DNA of 64,000 nucleotides from Pseudomonas fluorescens (GTDB lineage Bacteria > Pseudomonadota > Gammaproteobacteria > Pseudomonadales > Pseudomonadaceae), in contig NZ_MRST01000027.1 in the NCBI RefSeq assembly GCF_001902145.1, forward strand, positions 292,519-356,518, in the 5' to 3' direction. Shown piece by piece: positions 51,083-60,079 of this stretch (its first letter is position 1; each line of letters begins with the position of its first letter). The position numbers and the translations under genes were made by a program. The notes under the pieces were generated by a model. It searched no databases. It had not been told where the DNA came from and saw only the letters and a list, made by a program, of their open reading frames with translations.

Positions 51083-52087
51083 ATGAACAAGAAAAAGTCC
51101 GTCACCATCAGCGACATTGCCAAACGGGTCGGCATGACCACCATTACAGTGTCCAGGGCCTTGAGCAAACCCGACCTGGTCAAACCCGCCACCCTGGCGC
51201 GCATCCTGGAAGTGGCACGCGAGCTGGACTACGTGCCCAACGCCTTCGCCCGTGGGCTCAAGCGCAGTGAAAGCCTGATCATCGGGGTCATCACCGCATC
51301 GGTAGACAACCCGTTCTACAGCGAGATGATCAAGGCGATTTCCCGCGAGGCGAAAAAGCACGGCTACACCATCATGCTGGTGGACACCGATGAGCTGGAA
51401 GAACTGGAAAGCAAGGCGGTCGATACTCTGCTGGGCTATCGCGTGGCCGGGATCATCCTGTCGCCGGTCTCCGACGAGCCGAGCTACCAGCCCGACTACC
51501 TGGAGCGCCTGGGCAACGGCAAGACCCCGGTGGTGCTGCTCGATCGCACGATCCACGACAGCCCGTTCAGCCGCGTGGTGCTCGACAACTACCACAGCGG
51601 CCTGCAAGCCGCGCACTACCTGTTACGCCAGACGCCGAACCTCAAGCGTCTGCTGGTACTGACCGGCCCCGAGCACTCGCGCATCAGCGTGGAGCGCCTC
51701 AAGGGCCTGCGGGAAGTGCTGGCAGAACATCCCGACATTCAGGTCCAAGTGCAGGCTGGCGACTACACGCTGATGCCGGCTTACCTGCATACCCTCGATT
51801 ACCTGGCCGCACACTCGGCACCGGACGCGATCATGGGTTTCAACCAGTTGATTACCCTGGGCGCCCTGCGTGCGTTGCGCATGCACAACATCGCCCATGA
51901 CAGCCTGACCATCTGCGGCATCGACCGCCTGCCCTTCGCCGATATCTTTGGCGTGCCCATCGCCTGCGTGGCCCATGACGCGTCCCTGGCCGGCAGCAGT
52001 GCCGTACGCCTGCTGCTCGACCGCCTGCAAGACCCGCACAAGCCACGGGACAAGGTGGTCATCGCCGGGCAGTTGGAGAACGGCTAG
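51083..52087 (+). CDS. LacI-family regulator of the adjacent polyol operon
   Basis: A 334-residue LacI-type repressor. HTH V-T-I-S-D-I-A-K-R-V-G-M-T-T-I-T-V-S-R-A-L and the hinge L-D-Y-V-P-N-A-F-A are at residues about 7-55, followed by a periplasmic-binding-like effector domain. It converges with, and overlaps by 4 bp, the last gene of the minus-strand polyol operon. A LacI-type operator precedes that operon's first gene at 59077-59096, so it is probably the local repressor. Confidence 0.88.
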   Translation: MNKKKSVTISDIAKRVGMTTITVSRALSKPDLVKPATLARILEVARELDYVPNAFARGLKRSESLIIGVITASVDNPFYSEMIKAISREAKKHGYTIMLVDTDELEELESKAVDTLLGYRVAGIILSPVSDEPSYQPDYLERLGNGKTPVVLLDRTIHDSPFSRVVLDNYHSGLQAAHYLLRQTPNLKRLLVLTGPEHSRISVERLKGLREVLAEHPDIQVQVQAGDYTLMPAYLHTLDYLAAHSAPDAIMGFNQLITLGALRALRMHNIAHDSLTICGIDRLPFADIFGVPIACVAHDASLAGSSAVRLLLDRLQDPHKPRDKVVIAGQLENG

Positions 52088-52809
52088 CGGCTGGTGTAGC
52101 CGCCGTCCACCGGCAGGCTGACGCCACTGATCATGCTCGCCGCATCGCTAAGCAAGAACAGCACCGGCAGCGCCACTTCCGCCGGTTGCGCAAAACGCCC
52201 CAACGGAATCGCAGCCAGCGCCGGGTCGCGCTTGGCCGGGTCGGACCAGGCCATGGCTGCCATCGGCGTCAAGGTCACGGTGGGGTTGACGCTGTTGACG
52301 CGTATGCCAAAACGGCCCCACTCGGCGCATTGCACGCGGGTGATCGCATCCAGTGCAGCCTTGGAGGCGCAGTAGCTCAGGTGATCGTCCAGCGCCACCA
52401 ACGACGCCTGGCTGGAGACGTTGACGATGCTGCCGGCCATGTTCGCCTCGATCATCTTTGCCGCGACCCGGCTGGCCACTTGCGCAGCGGCGCGGGCGTT
52501 GACGCTCATGACCTGGTCGAAGGCGTTGGCGCTGATGGCAGCGGCGGGCTCCAGGCGTGAGATACCGGCGCAGTTGACCAGGCCGTGCAAGGGCGGCAAG
52601 TCTTGCAGGGCTTTGTCGAGCGCGATGCTGTCAGCGATGTCCACGCACAAGGTGTGGCAACCCAATGCCGCCAACGCCTGGGCGTCGCGACCGAGAGCGA
52701 AGACTTCAGCGCCGCTGGTGATCAGTTGCTGGGCAATTTCGCGACCGATGCCGCTGCTGGCACCGGTGACGAGGATGCGCTGGTGCGAGAAGTCGAAGGT
52801 GGTAGTCAT
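52084..52809 (-). CDS. SDR-family reductase, L-xylulose reductase-like
   Basis: A 241-residue classical SDR. The cofactor motif is G-A-S-S-G-I-G, the structural motif N-C-A-G-I, and the catalytic set is Ser in V-N-V-S-S-Q and Y-C-A-S-K. N-P-T-V-T-L-T-P-M and the later W-S-D-P-A-K-R and I-P-L-G-R-F-A resemble vertebrate dicarbonyl/L-xylulose reductase closely. It should interconvert a ketose and a polyol with NAD(P)H. It is the last gene of the polyol operon, after an intervening REP. Confidence 0.85.
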   Translation of the reverse strand: MTTTFDFSHQRILVTGASSGIGREIAQQLITSGAEVFALGRDAQALAALGCHTLCVDIADSIALDKALQDLPPLHGLVNCAGISRLEPAAAISANAFDQVMSVNARAAAQVASRVAAKMIEANMAGSIVNVSSQASLVALDDHLSYCASKAALDAITRVQCAEWGRFGIRVNSVNPTVTLTPMAAMAWSDPAKRDPALAAIPLGRFAQPAEVALPVLFLLSDAASMISGVSLPVDGGYTSR

Positions 52810-52840
52810 AAATAAAGATCTCAAAACCAATGAAGACCCA

Positions 52841-52931
52841 CTGTGGGAGCTGGCTTGCCTGCGATAGCGGAGTGCCAGTCTCCTTATCGGGTGCTGATAC
52901 ACCGCTATCGCAGGCAAGCCAGCTCCCACAG
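52841..52931. repeat. REP pair, class A, inside the polyol operon
   Basis: CTGTGGGAGCTGGCTTGCCT at the left and AGGCAAGCCAGCTCCCACAG at the right, with GCGATAGCGG / CCGCTATCGC inner arms. It sits between the kinase and SDR genes. Confidence 0.9.
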
Positions 52932-52948
52932 TTTTGGACAGTGTTGAA

Positions 52949-54481
52949 TCAGGTAGCTTGCAGGTTGTGCATGACCGGTTTCAGAGCCGGGTACAGCTTC
53001 AGGTACTCGGCAAACGCTCGGTCATAGGTCATGACATTCTCCCGCTTGGGCTGCGCCCGCAATTGCAACTGCACCCAGCCGGTGTCCATCTGCCCATCAC
53101 TCACCAACCCCACCGTATGTGCCGCCAGCAACGCCGCGCCCAGGGCCGCCTCCACCTCCTGCACAATGGTGTAGACCGGGTAGCGCGTGACATCGGCAAT
53201 GATCTGCATCCACAGGTCCGAATGGCTCGCCCCGCCCACCACAATCAGGCGCGGGTCCAGGGAATGCGCGCCCTGGGTGCCCGCTTCGATATTGTGGCGC
53301 AGGGCAAAACTCACACCCTCCAGCACTGCGCGGTACAGGTGAACGCGACTGTGGTACAGGTTGAGCCCGACAAAACTGCCGCTGGCGCGGTCATCCCATA
53401 CCGGGCTGCGCTCGCCCATCAGGTAAGGCAAAAACACCACGCCTTCGCTGCCTGCCGGAACCTTCATCGCGCTCTGCTCCAACAGTGCCAGGCTGTCTTG
53501 CCCCGTGGCCTGGGCCTGCTGTTCTTCGGCCTGGCAGAACTGCTCGCGAAACCAGCTGACCGAGGCCCCGGCGGTGATCGCACCGCCGAAGATGTACAGG
53601 TCGCGGTGGCCGTTGTACACGTGGGGCATGCTCACCAAACCGTGGCGTGCATCCACCTGTTGGTTCAGATAGCCCCAGCACATGCTGGTACCGATCATCG
53701 CCACATGGTTGCCCGGTTGGGTGACACCCGCGGCCAAGGTCGCCATGGCCGCGTCCACGCCACCGGCCAGGATGGGCGTGCCCGCCTGCAAGCCCAGGCG
53801 TGCGGCCCAATCTGCGCGCAAACCACCCACTACCTCACCGGAATACACCAACCGCTCGGGCATCATCGACTGCGCGATACCCAGCGCATCCAGCATCTCG
53901 CCTGACCAGTTGCGCGCCGCCACGTCGTACACACCGCCGATATTGCCGGCGCTGCTGTGGTCCACCGCCAACTCGCCGGTCAGGCACCAATTGATGTAGC
54001 TATTGGGCGGCAGCAGGTAGCGGGTATTCGCCCACACCTGGGGCTGGTGCTGCTTGAGCCAGAGCATCTTGGTGAAGCCGTAGTAGCTGTCCACCGAGTT
54101 GCCGGTGATGGCGAACAAGCGCTCCAGGTCCACCTGTTCACGCACCCAGGCCACCTGCTCGCCAGCGCGCCGGTCCATCCAGATCAGGCACGGGTGCAGC
54201 GGCGTCATCTGCGCATCCACGGCGATGCCCGAACCACCGTACAAACTGCTGATGCACAGCGCCTTGACCTGCGGCGCCGGCACCGCAGCCTTGGCCATGC
54301 ACTGGGCCACGCAGGTCTGGACGGCATCCAGCCACACCTGCGGCCACTGCTCGGCCCAGCGCACTTTCGGGGTGCCCACCCGGTAGCCGTGGCTGTGCTG
54401 GGCGATGATCGTGCCCTGGGCATCCACCAGCAGCGCCTTGGTGCTCTGGGTGCCAATGTCTACACCGATGACGTAGTCCAT
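52949..54481 (-). CDS. FGGY-family carbohydrate kinase
   Basis: A 510-residue kinase. The phosphate-1 motif is I-G-V-D-I-G-T-Q-S-T-K-A-L-L-V, the FGGY domain is present, and the glycine-rich C-terminal motif reads I-V-V-G-G-A-S-H-S-D-L-W. G-G-V-D-A-A-M-A-T-L-A-A-G is also typical. Length and motifs fit the xylulokinase/L-ribulokinase-like group. The substrate is probably the ketose formed by the adjacent dehydrogenase; whether C4 or C5 cannot be decided here. It ends the dehydrogenase-kinase pair, with 1 bp between them. Confidence 0.9.
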   Translation of the reverse strand: MDYVIGVDIGTQSTKALLVDAQGTIIAQHSHGYRVGTPKVRWAEQWPQVWLDAVQTCVAQCMAKAAVPAPQVKALCISSLYGGSGIAVDAQMTPLHPCLIWMDRRAGEQVAWVREQVDLERLFAITGNSVDSYYGFTKMLWLKQHQPQVWANTRYLLPPNSYINWCLTGELAVDHSSAGNIGGVYDVAARNWSGEMLDALGIAQSMMPERLVYSGEVVGGLRADWAARLGLQAGTPILAGGVDAAMATLAAGVTQPGNHVAMIGTSMCWGYLNQQVDARHGLVSMPHVYNGHRDLYIFGGAITAGASVSWFREQFCQAEEQQAQATGQDSLALLEQSAMKVPAGSEGVVFLPYLMGERSPVWDDRASGSFVGLNLYHSRVHLYRAVLEGVSFALRHNIEAGTQGAHSLDPRLIVVGGASHSDLWMQIIADVTRYPVYTIVQEVEAALGAALLAAHTVGLVSDGQMDTGWVQLQLRAQPKRENVMTYDRAFAEYLKLYPALKPVMHNLQAT

Positions 54482-54482
54482 C

Positions 54483-55562
54483 TCAGAGCACCGGCTTCAA
54501 CAGCACCTTGATCGACTTGGTCGAATTGGCCAGTTCAAAAGCCTCGGCCCAGTCGTCCAGCGGGAAATCATGGGTGACGATGCCTTTGGAAGTGACCAGG
54601 CCACGCTCGAACAGGTCGATGGCGATCGGGTAGCAATACGGGCCCAGGTGCGCGCCGCGCACGTCGAGTTCCTTGCGGTCGCCGATGATCGACCAGTCCA
54701 CGCTGGTCTCGGCGCCAAACACGCTGAACTCGACAAAGCGCCCCAGCTTGCGGATCAGGTCCAGGCCCTGGGTGACGCCGGCCGGTACGCCGGTGGTTTC
54801 GATATAGACGTCACAGCCGTAGTTGTCCGTCAGCCCGTTGATGATCTCGCGAGCGTTGTCACGGGCGGGGTTGATCACCACATCGGCGCCGAACTTTTTC
54901 GCCAGTTCCAGGCGCTCGTCGACCATGTCGATCACCACCAGTTTTTTCGGGGTCTTCAGCGCGGCGACCTGGACCATGCACAGGCCCAGGGTACCCGCGC
55001 CGGCAATCACCACCACGTCGTCGAGCTGGATATCGCCACGGTTGACGGTATGGATCGAGCAGGCCATCGGCTCCACCAGCGCCGAGTCTTCCAGGGACAC
55101 CGACTCAGGGATCTTGTGCACGATGGCGGTCTTGGGAATGCGCATGTACTGGGCCATGCCGCCTTCGGCCACTTCGCGCTGGAAGCCGAAGATGTTGTGC
55201 ACTTCGCACATCCAGTATTTGCCCGATTTGCAGAAGCGGCACTTGCCACACGGCACGATCTGTTCGGCGATGACCTTGTCACCCACCTTGACCTCAAAGT
55301 GCTCCTCGGCGCCCTCGCCGGCTTCGACCACGTAGCCGAAAAATTCGTGGCCCGGTACTACCGGCGCCTTGACCCAGGGGTTGTCGCCGCCCCAGAACAT
55401 CGCCGCGCCCGAGTGGCACTTGCAGTCACTGGCGCAGATGCCGCAGGCGGCGATACGGATCACCAGCTCATTGGCACGCGCCTGGGGTTTGCCGATGCGC
55501 TCCAGGCGGTAATCTTTCGGGCCGTGGCAGACGACGGCTTGCATGTGAGTGTGCTTGTCCAT
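54483..55562 (-). CDS. Zinc-dependent polyol dehydrogenase, erythritol/L-threitol dehydrogenase-like
   Basis: A 359-residue medium-chain dehydrogenase. Catalytic zinc ligands lie in C-G-I-C-A-S-D and P-G-H-E-F-F-G. The structural zinc site is C-G-K-C-R-F-C-K-S-G-K-Y-W-M-C, and the NAD motif G-A-G-T-L-G-L. The M-Q-A-V-V-C-H-G-P-K-D-Y-R-L-E opening and D-W-S-I-I-G-D-R-K-E-L-D-V-R-G-A-H-L-G closely resemble the mycobacterial erythritol/L-threitol dehydrogenase I recall. It probably oxidises a short polyol to a ketose. Confidence 0.86.
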   Translation of the reverse strand: MDKHTHMQAVVCHGPKDYRLERIGKPQARANELVIRIAACGICASDCKCHSGAAMFWGGDNPWVKAPVVPGHEFFGYVVEAGEGAEEHFEVKVGDKVIAEQIVPCGKCRFCKSGKYWMCEVHNIFGFQREVAEGGMAQYMRIPKTAIVHKIPESVSLEDSALVEPMACSIHTVNRGDIQLDDVVVIAGAGTLGLCMVQVAALKTPKKLVVIDMVDERLELAKKFGADVVINPARDNAREIINGLTDNYGCDVYIETTGVPAGVTQGLDLIRKLGRFVEFSVFGAETSVDWSIIGDRKELDVRGAHLGPYCYPIAIDLFERGLVTSKGIVTHDFPLDDWAEAFELANSTKSIKVLLKPVL

Positions 55563-55587
55563 GTGTTCGGTCCTGTGTGGTGAGGTA

Positions 55588-56580
55588 TTAACGATGGCGC
55601 TGACGGCTGATGAAAATCGCCAGCAAGATGATCCCGCCCTTGATCACGCTCTGCACGTAAGGCGACACGCCAAGCATGTTCAAACCGTTGTTCAACACGC
55701 CCAGCAGCATGGCGCCGAGCAAGGTGCCGATGATCACTCCGCGGCCGCCGGCAATCGACGCGCCACCCAGTACCACGGCGGCAATCGCATCCAGCTCGAA
55801 CGACACACCGGCATTCGGCTGGCCGCTCATCAAGCGCGAGGTGAGCACCAGCCCGGCAATCGCGGCGGTGAAGCCGCTGATGCCATACACCAGCAGCTTG
55901 AAACGCGCCGCTCGCACACCGGACAAGCGCACCGCTTCTTCATTGCCGCCGATGGCGTAGATGTAGCGGCCGATACGCGTGTGCTGCAGCAGCACATAGG
56001 CCGCGAGATAAGTGACCAGCATGATCAGGATCGGCACCTGCAGGCCAAACACACTGGCGCGACCGAAGAACGCGAACCACTCTGGCAAGCCGGAAATCGG
56101 GTAGCCGTCGGTGTACATCAGCCCGAACCCGCGCGCGATGCCCATGGTCGCCAGGGTCACGATGATCGGCGGCATATGCAGGTACGCCACGAACAGCCCG
56201 TTGCCGATGCCGAAGGCCACGCCCACCAGCAGCCCGGCGCCAATTGCCAGGCCCGGCGGCAACCCGGCGACCATCAGCCCGGCGGTCAAGGTGCCGGACA
56301 ACGCCATCACCGGCCCCACCGACAAGTCGATGCCACCGGTGAGAATCACGCAGGTCATGCCCACCGCGATGATCGCGTTGATCGACACCTGGCGGGCGAT
56401 GTTGGAGAGATTGCTGGCAGTGAGGAAGGTGTCACTGGCGAGGATCATCACCAGGGTCACCACCACCAGCCCGACAAAGGGATAAAACGCCGGCGAACGC
56501 AGCAGTCGCGCCAGGTTCAGGCGCAACCGGCCGGTGCCGGCGGTGTTAATGGACGTATTCACTTGAGCCCCCTGTTGCAT
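55588..56580 (-). CDS. Ribose-type ABC permease (RbsC-like)
   Basis: A 330-residue membrane protein with about ten hydrophobic segments. G-M-T-C-V-I-L-T-G-G-I-D-L-S-V-G-P-V-M near residue 75 and A-A-V-V-L-G-G-A-S-I-A-G-G-R-G near 265 are the RbsC signatures. ATG 56580 lies inside the end of the ATPase gene. A GTG at 56562 with GGGGG five bases upstream is an equally plausible start. Confidence 0.92.
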   Translation of the reverse strand: MQQGAQVNTSINTAGTGRLRLNLARLLRSPAFYPFVGLVVVTLVMILASDTFLTASNLSNIARQVSINAIIAVGMTCVILTGGIDLSVGPVMALSGTLTAGLMVAGLPPGLAIGAGLLVGVAFGIGNGLFVAYLHMPPIIVTLATMGIARGFGLMYTDGYPISGLPEWFAFFGRASVFGLQVPILIMLVTYLAAYVLLQHTRIGRYIYAIGGNEEAVRLSGVRAARFKLLVYGISGFTAAIAGLVLTSRLMSGQPNAGVSFELDAIAAVVLGGASIAGGRGVIIGTLLGAMLLGVLNNGLNMLGVSPYVQSVIKGGIILLAIFISRQRHR

Positions 56581-58054
56581 GGCGCATGACCTCTTGAGGA
56601 TTGACGGCGGACGCTTCCAGTACCTTGACGATCGCGCCCTTGTGGAACACGGCGACGCGGTCGCACATGCCGATGACTTCGGGCAGCTCGGAGGAAATCA
56701 TGATGATGGCGTAGCCCTGTTCGGTGAGGCTGCGCATCAACGCGTAGATCTGCGCCTTGGCACCGACGTCGATGCCACGTGTGGGTTCGTCGAACACCAG
56801 CACGTCGCAGTGGTGGTTGATCCAGCGGGCGATCACAACTTTTTGCTGGTTGCCGCCGCTGAGGTTCACCACAAGGCTTTCGCCGCTGGGCGCCTTGATC
56901 GACAGCTGGCGCATCAGGGCTTCGACGCTGGCGCACTCGCGGGCCTTGTCAATCAGGCCCGAGGCGTTCTGATACTTGGGCAGGTTGTTCAGGGAGATGT
57001 TTTCGCGAATGCTGAAGGCGGTGATCAGCCCTTCGCTCTTGCGGCTTTCCGGAAGCAGGCCGATGCCGTGGGCCAGGGCTTGGGCCGGATCATCGAGGCT
57101 GACTTTTTCCCCGCGCAGCCACACGTCTTTGCTCACCGTGGGCAGCGCGCCCATCATGCCCAGGGCCAGTTCGGTGCGGCCCGAACCCACCAGGCCGGCG
57201 AAGCCCAGGATCTCGCCTTTGTGCAAACTGAAACGGTTGTGGGGGCCATTGCGCACCAGCTGGATGTCCTTGACCTCCAACAGCAAGGGGCCGCGTGCGG
57301 TAGTGGGTTTAGGCGGAAAACTGCACTCCAGGCGGCGGCCGACCATCATCTCGACCAGGTGATCGATATCGCTGTCAGCCACCTCGGTGACGCCTGCATT
57401 GCCGCCGTCGCGCAGTACGCTGATGCGGTCGCAGACCTGGAAAATCTCCTCCAGGTGGTGCGAGATAAAAATCACCGCCACGCCCTGGCGCTTGAGTTCG
57501 CGCATGATGTCGAACAGCAACTCGGCTTCACTGGGGGTCAGTGTCGCGGTCGGCTCATCGAGCACCAGCAGGCGTGCATCCAGGGCCAGGGCCTTGGCGA
57601 TTTCGACAAACTGCTGCTCGGCCACGCTCAGGTGCTTGACCGCGCAGTGCAGGTCGATGCTGACCCCGAGGCGCTCGAACAACGCCTGCGCGGCCTCGGC
57701 CATTTCGTGCTTGCGCAACAGGCCGAAGCGGTTGCTCAGCTCATGGCCGAGGAAGATATTTTCTACCGCCGTGAGGTAGGGAATCAGGCTGAATTCCTGG
57801 AACACAATGCCAATCCCGGCGGCAATCGCATCCCGATAGGTCGCAAACTGTCGAGCCTGGCCATCAATCAAAATCTGCCCTTCGTCCTGATGTTCGACGC
57901 CACCGAGGATTTTCATCAGGGTCGATTTTCCCGCGCCATTTTCCCCGAGCAACGCGTGGATTTCGCCGCGCTCCACTTGCAGGTTGATGGCCTTGAGGGC
58001 CTGTACCCCCGGGTAACGCTTACAGATGTTTTCCAGCTTCAGAAGACTGCTCAT
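56546..58054 (-). CDS. Ribose-type ABC ATPase, two domains (RbsA-like)
   Basis: A 502-residue tandem ATPase. The first domain has Walker A G-E-N-G-A-G-K-S-T, signature L-S-V-A-E-Q-Q and Walker B L-L-V-L-D-E-P-T-A-T-L. The second has a degenerate Walker A (G-L-V-G-S-G-R-T-E), signature L-S-G-G-N-Q-Q-K and L-V-F-D-E-P-T-R-G-I-D-V-G, as usual for RbsA/AraG. It overlaps the permease gene start by 35 bp. Confidence 0.94.
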   Translation of the reverse strand: MSSLLKLENICKRYPGVQALKAINLQVERGEIHALLGENGAGKSTLMKILGGVEHQDEGQILIDGQARQFATYRDAIAAGIGIVFQEFSLIPYLTAVENIFLGHELSNRFGLLRKHEMAEAAQALFERLGVSIDLHCAVKHLSVAEQQFVEIAKALALDARLLVLDEPTATLTPSEAELLFDIMRELKRQGVAVIFISHHLEEIFQVCDRISVLRDGGNAGVTEVADSDIDHLVEMMVGRRLECSFPPKPTTARGPLLLEVKDIQLVRNGPHNRFSLHKGEILGFAGLVGSGRTELALGMMGALPTVSKDVWLRGEKVSLDDPAQALAHGIGLLPESRKSEGLITAFSIRENISLNNLPKYQNASGLIDKARECASVEALMRQLSIKAPSGESLVVNLSGGNQQKVVIARWINHHCDVLVFDEPTRGIDVGAKAQIYALMRSLTEQGYAIIMISSELPEVIGMCDRVAVFHKGAIVKVLEASAVNPQEVMRHATGGSSEYVH

Positions 58055-58117
58055 ACCGCCGACCTCACGCTCAGAAGGAAGACCTGGGCCCCACGAACTG
58101 CGTGGGGCCTGGGGGGT

Positions 58118-59041
58118 TTACCAGCTGAAATCCTTGGCCTTGGCCTGGTCGATCAGGGTGATGTCGACCGGCACGCTGGCCGGTACTTGGGCGCCCCACT
58201 TCTTGGCCAGGGCAATGCCCAGGGCGAGGCGGATCTGATCGCGGGGGTATTGGGCCGAGGTGGCGATGAAATGGCTGCCGGGTTTCTGGATCGCCTTGAT
58301 CGCTTCCGGCGCGCCGTCGACGCTGACCAGCTTCACGTCCATGCCGCTGGCTTCGATGGCCGACAGTGCGCCGAGGGAGCCGTTGTCATTCACGCTGAAA
58401 ATACCCTTGAGGGTGGGCTGGGCCTGCAACATGTTTTCGGTGACGGTCAGGGCCTGGTCACGCTCCTGCTTGCCGTTCTGGATGCTGACAATCTTGATGT
58501 CCGGGTGCTTGGCCACCGCCTCTTTGCAGCCGCGCACACGTTCGAGGATCGGCACCACGGCGATGCCGTCGAGGATGGCGATATTGCCTTTGTCACCAAT
58601 GGTTTTTGCCAGGTACTCACAGGCCTGGAAACCGGCGTCGAAGTTCTTCGACCCCACGAACGAATCCAACGGACCATCCGCCTGGGCATCCACCGCCACC
58701 ACTACGACGCCGGCAGCATGGGCTGACTTGACGGCCGATTGCACGCCGACCGAATCAGTGGGGTTGATCAGCAGGATATCGATGCCTTTTTGCAGCATGT
58801 CTTCGACGTCACTGACCTGCTTGGACACGTCGTGGCGGGCGTCGGTGATGATCAGCTTCGCACCGATGGTCGCGCCGGCTTCTTCCAGGGCGTTTTTCAT
58901 GGTGACGAAATACGGGTTGTTGATTTCCTGGAACGAGGCGCCGATACGGATGGGCTTGGCAGCGTCGGCAAACGCGGGGGTCGCGCTGCCCAGGGTGATG
59001 CTTGCGGCCAGTAAACACAGGGTTTTTGGGAGCATTTTCAT
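58118..59041 (-). CDS. Ribose-type periplasmic sugar-binding protein (RbsB-like)
   Basis: A 307-residue solute-binding protein. The signal peptide ends at A-F-A-D (about residue 24). G-A-S-F-Q-E-I-N-N-P-Y-F near 35, D-I-L-L-I-N-P-T-D-S-V-G near 100 and V-D-A-Q-A-D-G-P-L-D-S-F-V-G are RbsB-class. ATG 59041 gives a complete signal peptide; the longer frame reads through the operator. It is the first gene of the polyol operon, whose importer brings in the substrate for the dehydrogenase and kinase. Confidence 0.92.
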   Translation of the reverse strand: MKMLPKTLCLLAASITLGSATPAFADAAKPIRIGASFQEINNPYFVTMKNALEEAGATIGAKLIITDARHDVSKQVSDVEDMLQKGIDILLINPTDSVGVQSAVKSAHAAGVVVVAVDAQADGPLDSFVGSKNFDAGFQACEYLAKTIGDKGNIAILDGIAVVPILERVRGCKEAVAKHPDIKIVSIQNGKQERDQALTVTENMLQAQPTLKGIFSVNDNGSLGALSAIEASGMDVKLVSVDGAPEAIKAIQKPGSHFIATSAQYPRDQIRLALGIALAKKWGAQVPASVPVDITLIDQAKAKDFSW

Positions 59042-59076
59042 GGCGTGGGTCTCTGTTTTGTTTTTATTTTTAGAGC

Positions 59077-59096
59077 AAATGTTATCGTTAACATTT
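59077..59096. promoter_or_regulatory. LacI-family operator upstream of the polyol operon
   Basis: AAATGTTATCGTTAACATTT has perfect 8-bp arms (AAATGTTA/TAACATTT) around a central TCGT, i.e. the TGTTA-nCGn-TAACA form with the central CG typical of LacI-family operators. It lies 35 bp upstream of the binding-protein start, at the promoter, so the LacI protein at 51083-52087 is the obvious candidate ligand. Confidence 0.78.
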
Positions 59097-59159
59097 TGCC
59101 AGAAACTAACAAGTAATTCAGACCTGTGCAAGCCTCCACTGGTCGGTCTCGGGTAAAAA

Positions 59160-59284
59160 TGTGGGAGCTGGCTTGCCCTCCTGCTGTAGGAGCGAGCTTG
59201 CTCGCGAAAAACTCACAGGCGCCGCGTTTATTCAGGAAGCCCGCGTTATCGTTGACATTTTCGCGAGCAAGCTCGCTCCTACAG
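59160..59284. repeat. Class B REP pair joined to an orphan class A half
   Basis: An orphan TGTGGGAGCTGGCTTGCC is followed within a few bases by a full class B pair (CTGTAGGAGCGAGCTTGCTC ... GAGCAAGCTCGCTCCTACAG) with the AACGATAACGCGG-type spacer. It is the same orphan-half plus full-pair arrangement as at 30918. The rest of the 59042-59369 gap holds the LacI-type operator and no gene. Confidence 0.88.
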
Positions 59285-59369
59285 GGGGCAAGGGTTGCCA
59301 GTAAAACTCGCACATCCGCCTAAGCCAACTAAGCTCAGCCTCAAATAAAAACACAGCGAGCAGCCGGCC

Positions 59370-60074
59370 ATGTCCCATCCCACCGAGACCTTCCGCGCCC
59401 GTTACCGCGCGGGCGTCAACCGGCATTACAACCCCTGGCTGCACGCAGCGTTCGTGCTTGGCTATGGGATTGTCTGCATCACGCTGGCCTGGTCCTCCAC
59501 CGCCGATATCACCGCCCTGCAGTGGCTGACTGTGCCCCTGACCCTGCTGTTCTTCAACCTGTGCATCTACCTCGTGCACCGCCACCTGGGCCATCACAAA
59601 CATGCATTCGCCCGGCTGTTCTACGCACGCCACACTGGCGATCACCACAGCTTCTTCACCCCAGGTCACATGACCTACGACAGCCCCCGGGACTGGCGCG
59701 TCATCCTGTTTCCGGCCTGGCTGATCGTGCTGCACAGCCTGGCCATCACCCTCCCCGCCTGGTGGCTGCTCAGCCAACTGAGCCCCAACGTTGCCGGGCT
59801 GTTTGCCGGGTGCATGATCCTCGGCTACATGCTCTACGAAGTGTTCCACGCCTGTGAACATCTGCCTGCCGGACACCCGGTGGCGCGCCTGCCGTGGATT
59901 CGCCAGATGCACCGCCTGCATGCCTTGCATCACCGTCGCGAGCTGATGCAGGGGCGTAATTTCAATATCGTGCTGCCGCTGATGGACTATCTGTTTGGCA
60001 CCTTGCATTGGGAGCCGGCGTCATCCCAAAAAAAGGGGCAGCCCAATGGACTGCCCCCTGCTTCACTCAAGTAA
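59370..60074 (+). CDS. Fatty acid hydroxylase/sterol desaturase-family membrane protein
   Basis: A 234-residue membrane protein with four hydrophobic segments and the di-iron histidine clusters of the superfamily: H-R-H-L-G-H-H-K-H (about 70), H-T-G-D-H-H-S-F-F (about 88), H-A-C-E-H (about 166) and H-R-L-H-A-L-H-H (about 184). Such proteins hydroxylate or desaturate lipid chains with O2. The precise substrate is not visible. Its last codons contain the minus-strand terminator of the convergent gene. Confidence 0.82.
   Translation: MSHPTETFRARYRAGVNRHYNPWLHAAFVLGYGIVCITLAWSSTADITALQWLTVPLTLLFFNLCIYLVHRHLGHHKHAFARLFYARHTGDHHSFFTPGHMTYDSPRDWRVILFPAWLIVLHSLAITLPAWWLLSQLSPNVAGLFAGCMILGYMLYEVFHACEHLPAGHPVARLPWIRQMHRLHALHHRRELMQGRNFNIVLPLMDYLFGTLHWEPASSQKKGQPNGLPPASLK
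60028..60057 (-). terminator. Rho-independent terminator of the secreted-protein gene
   Basis: On the minus strand GGGGCAG-(TCCATTGGG)-CTGCCCC is followed by seven T (A-tract 60034-60028 on the plus strand). It lies 22 bp beyond the stop of the 60080-61525 gene and wholly inside the last codons of the convergent hydroxylase gene. Confidence 0.85.
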
Positions 60075-60079
60075 ATCTA

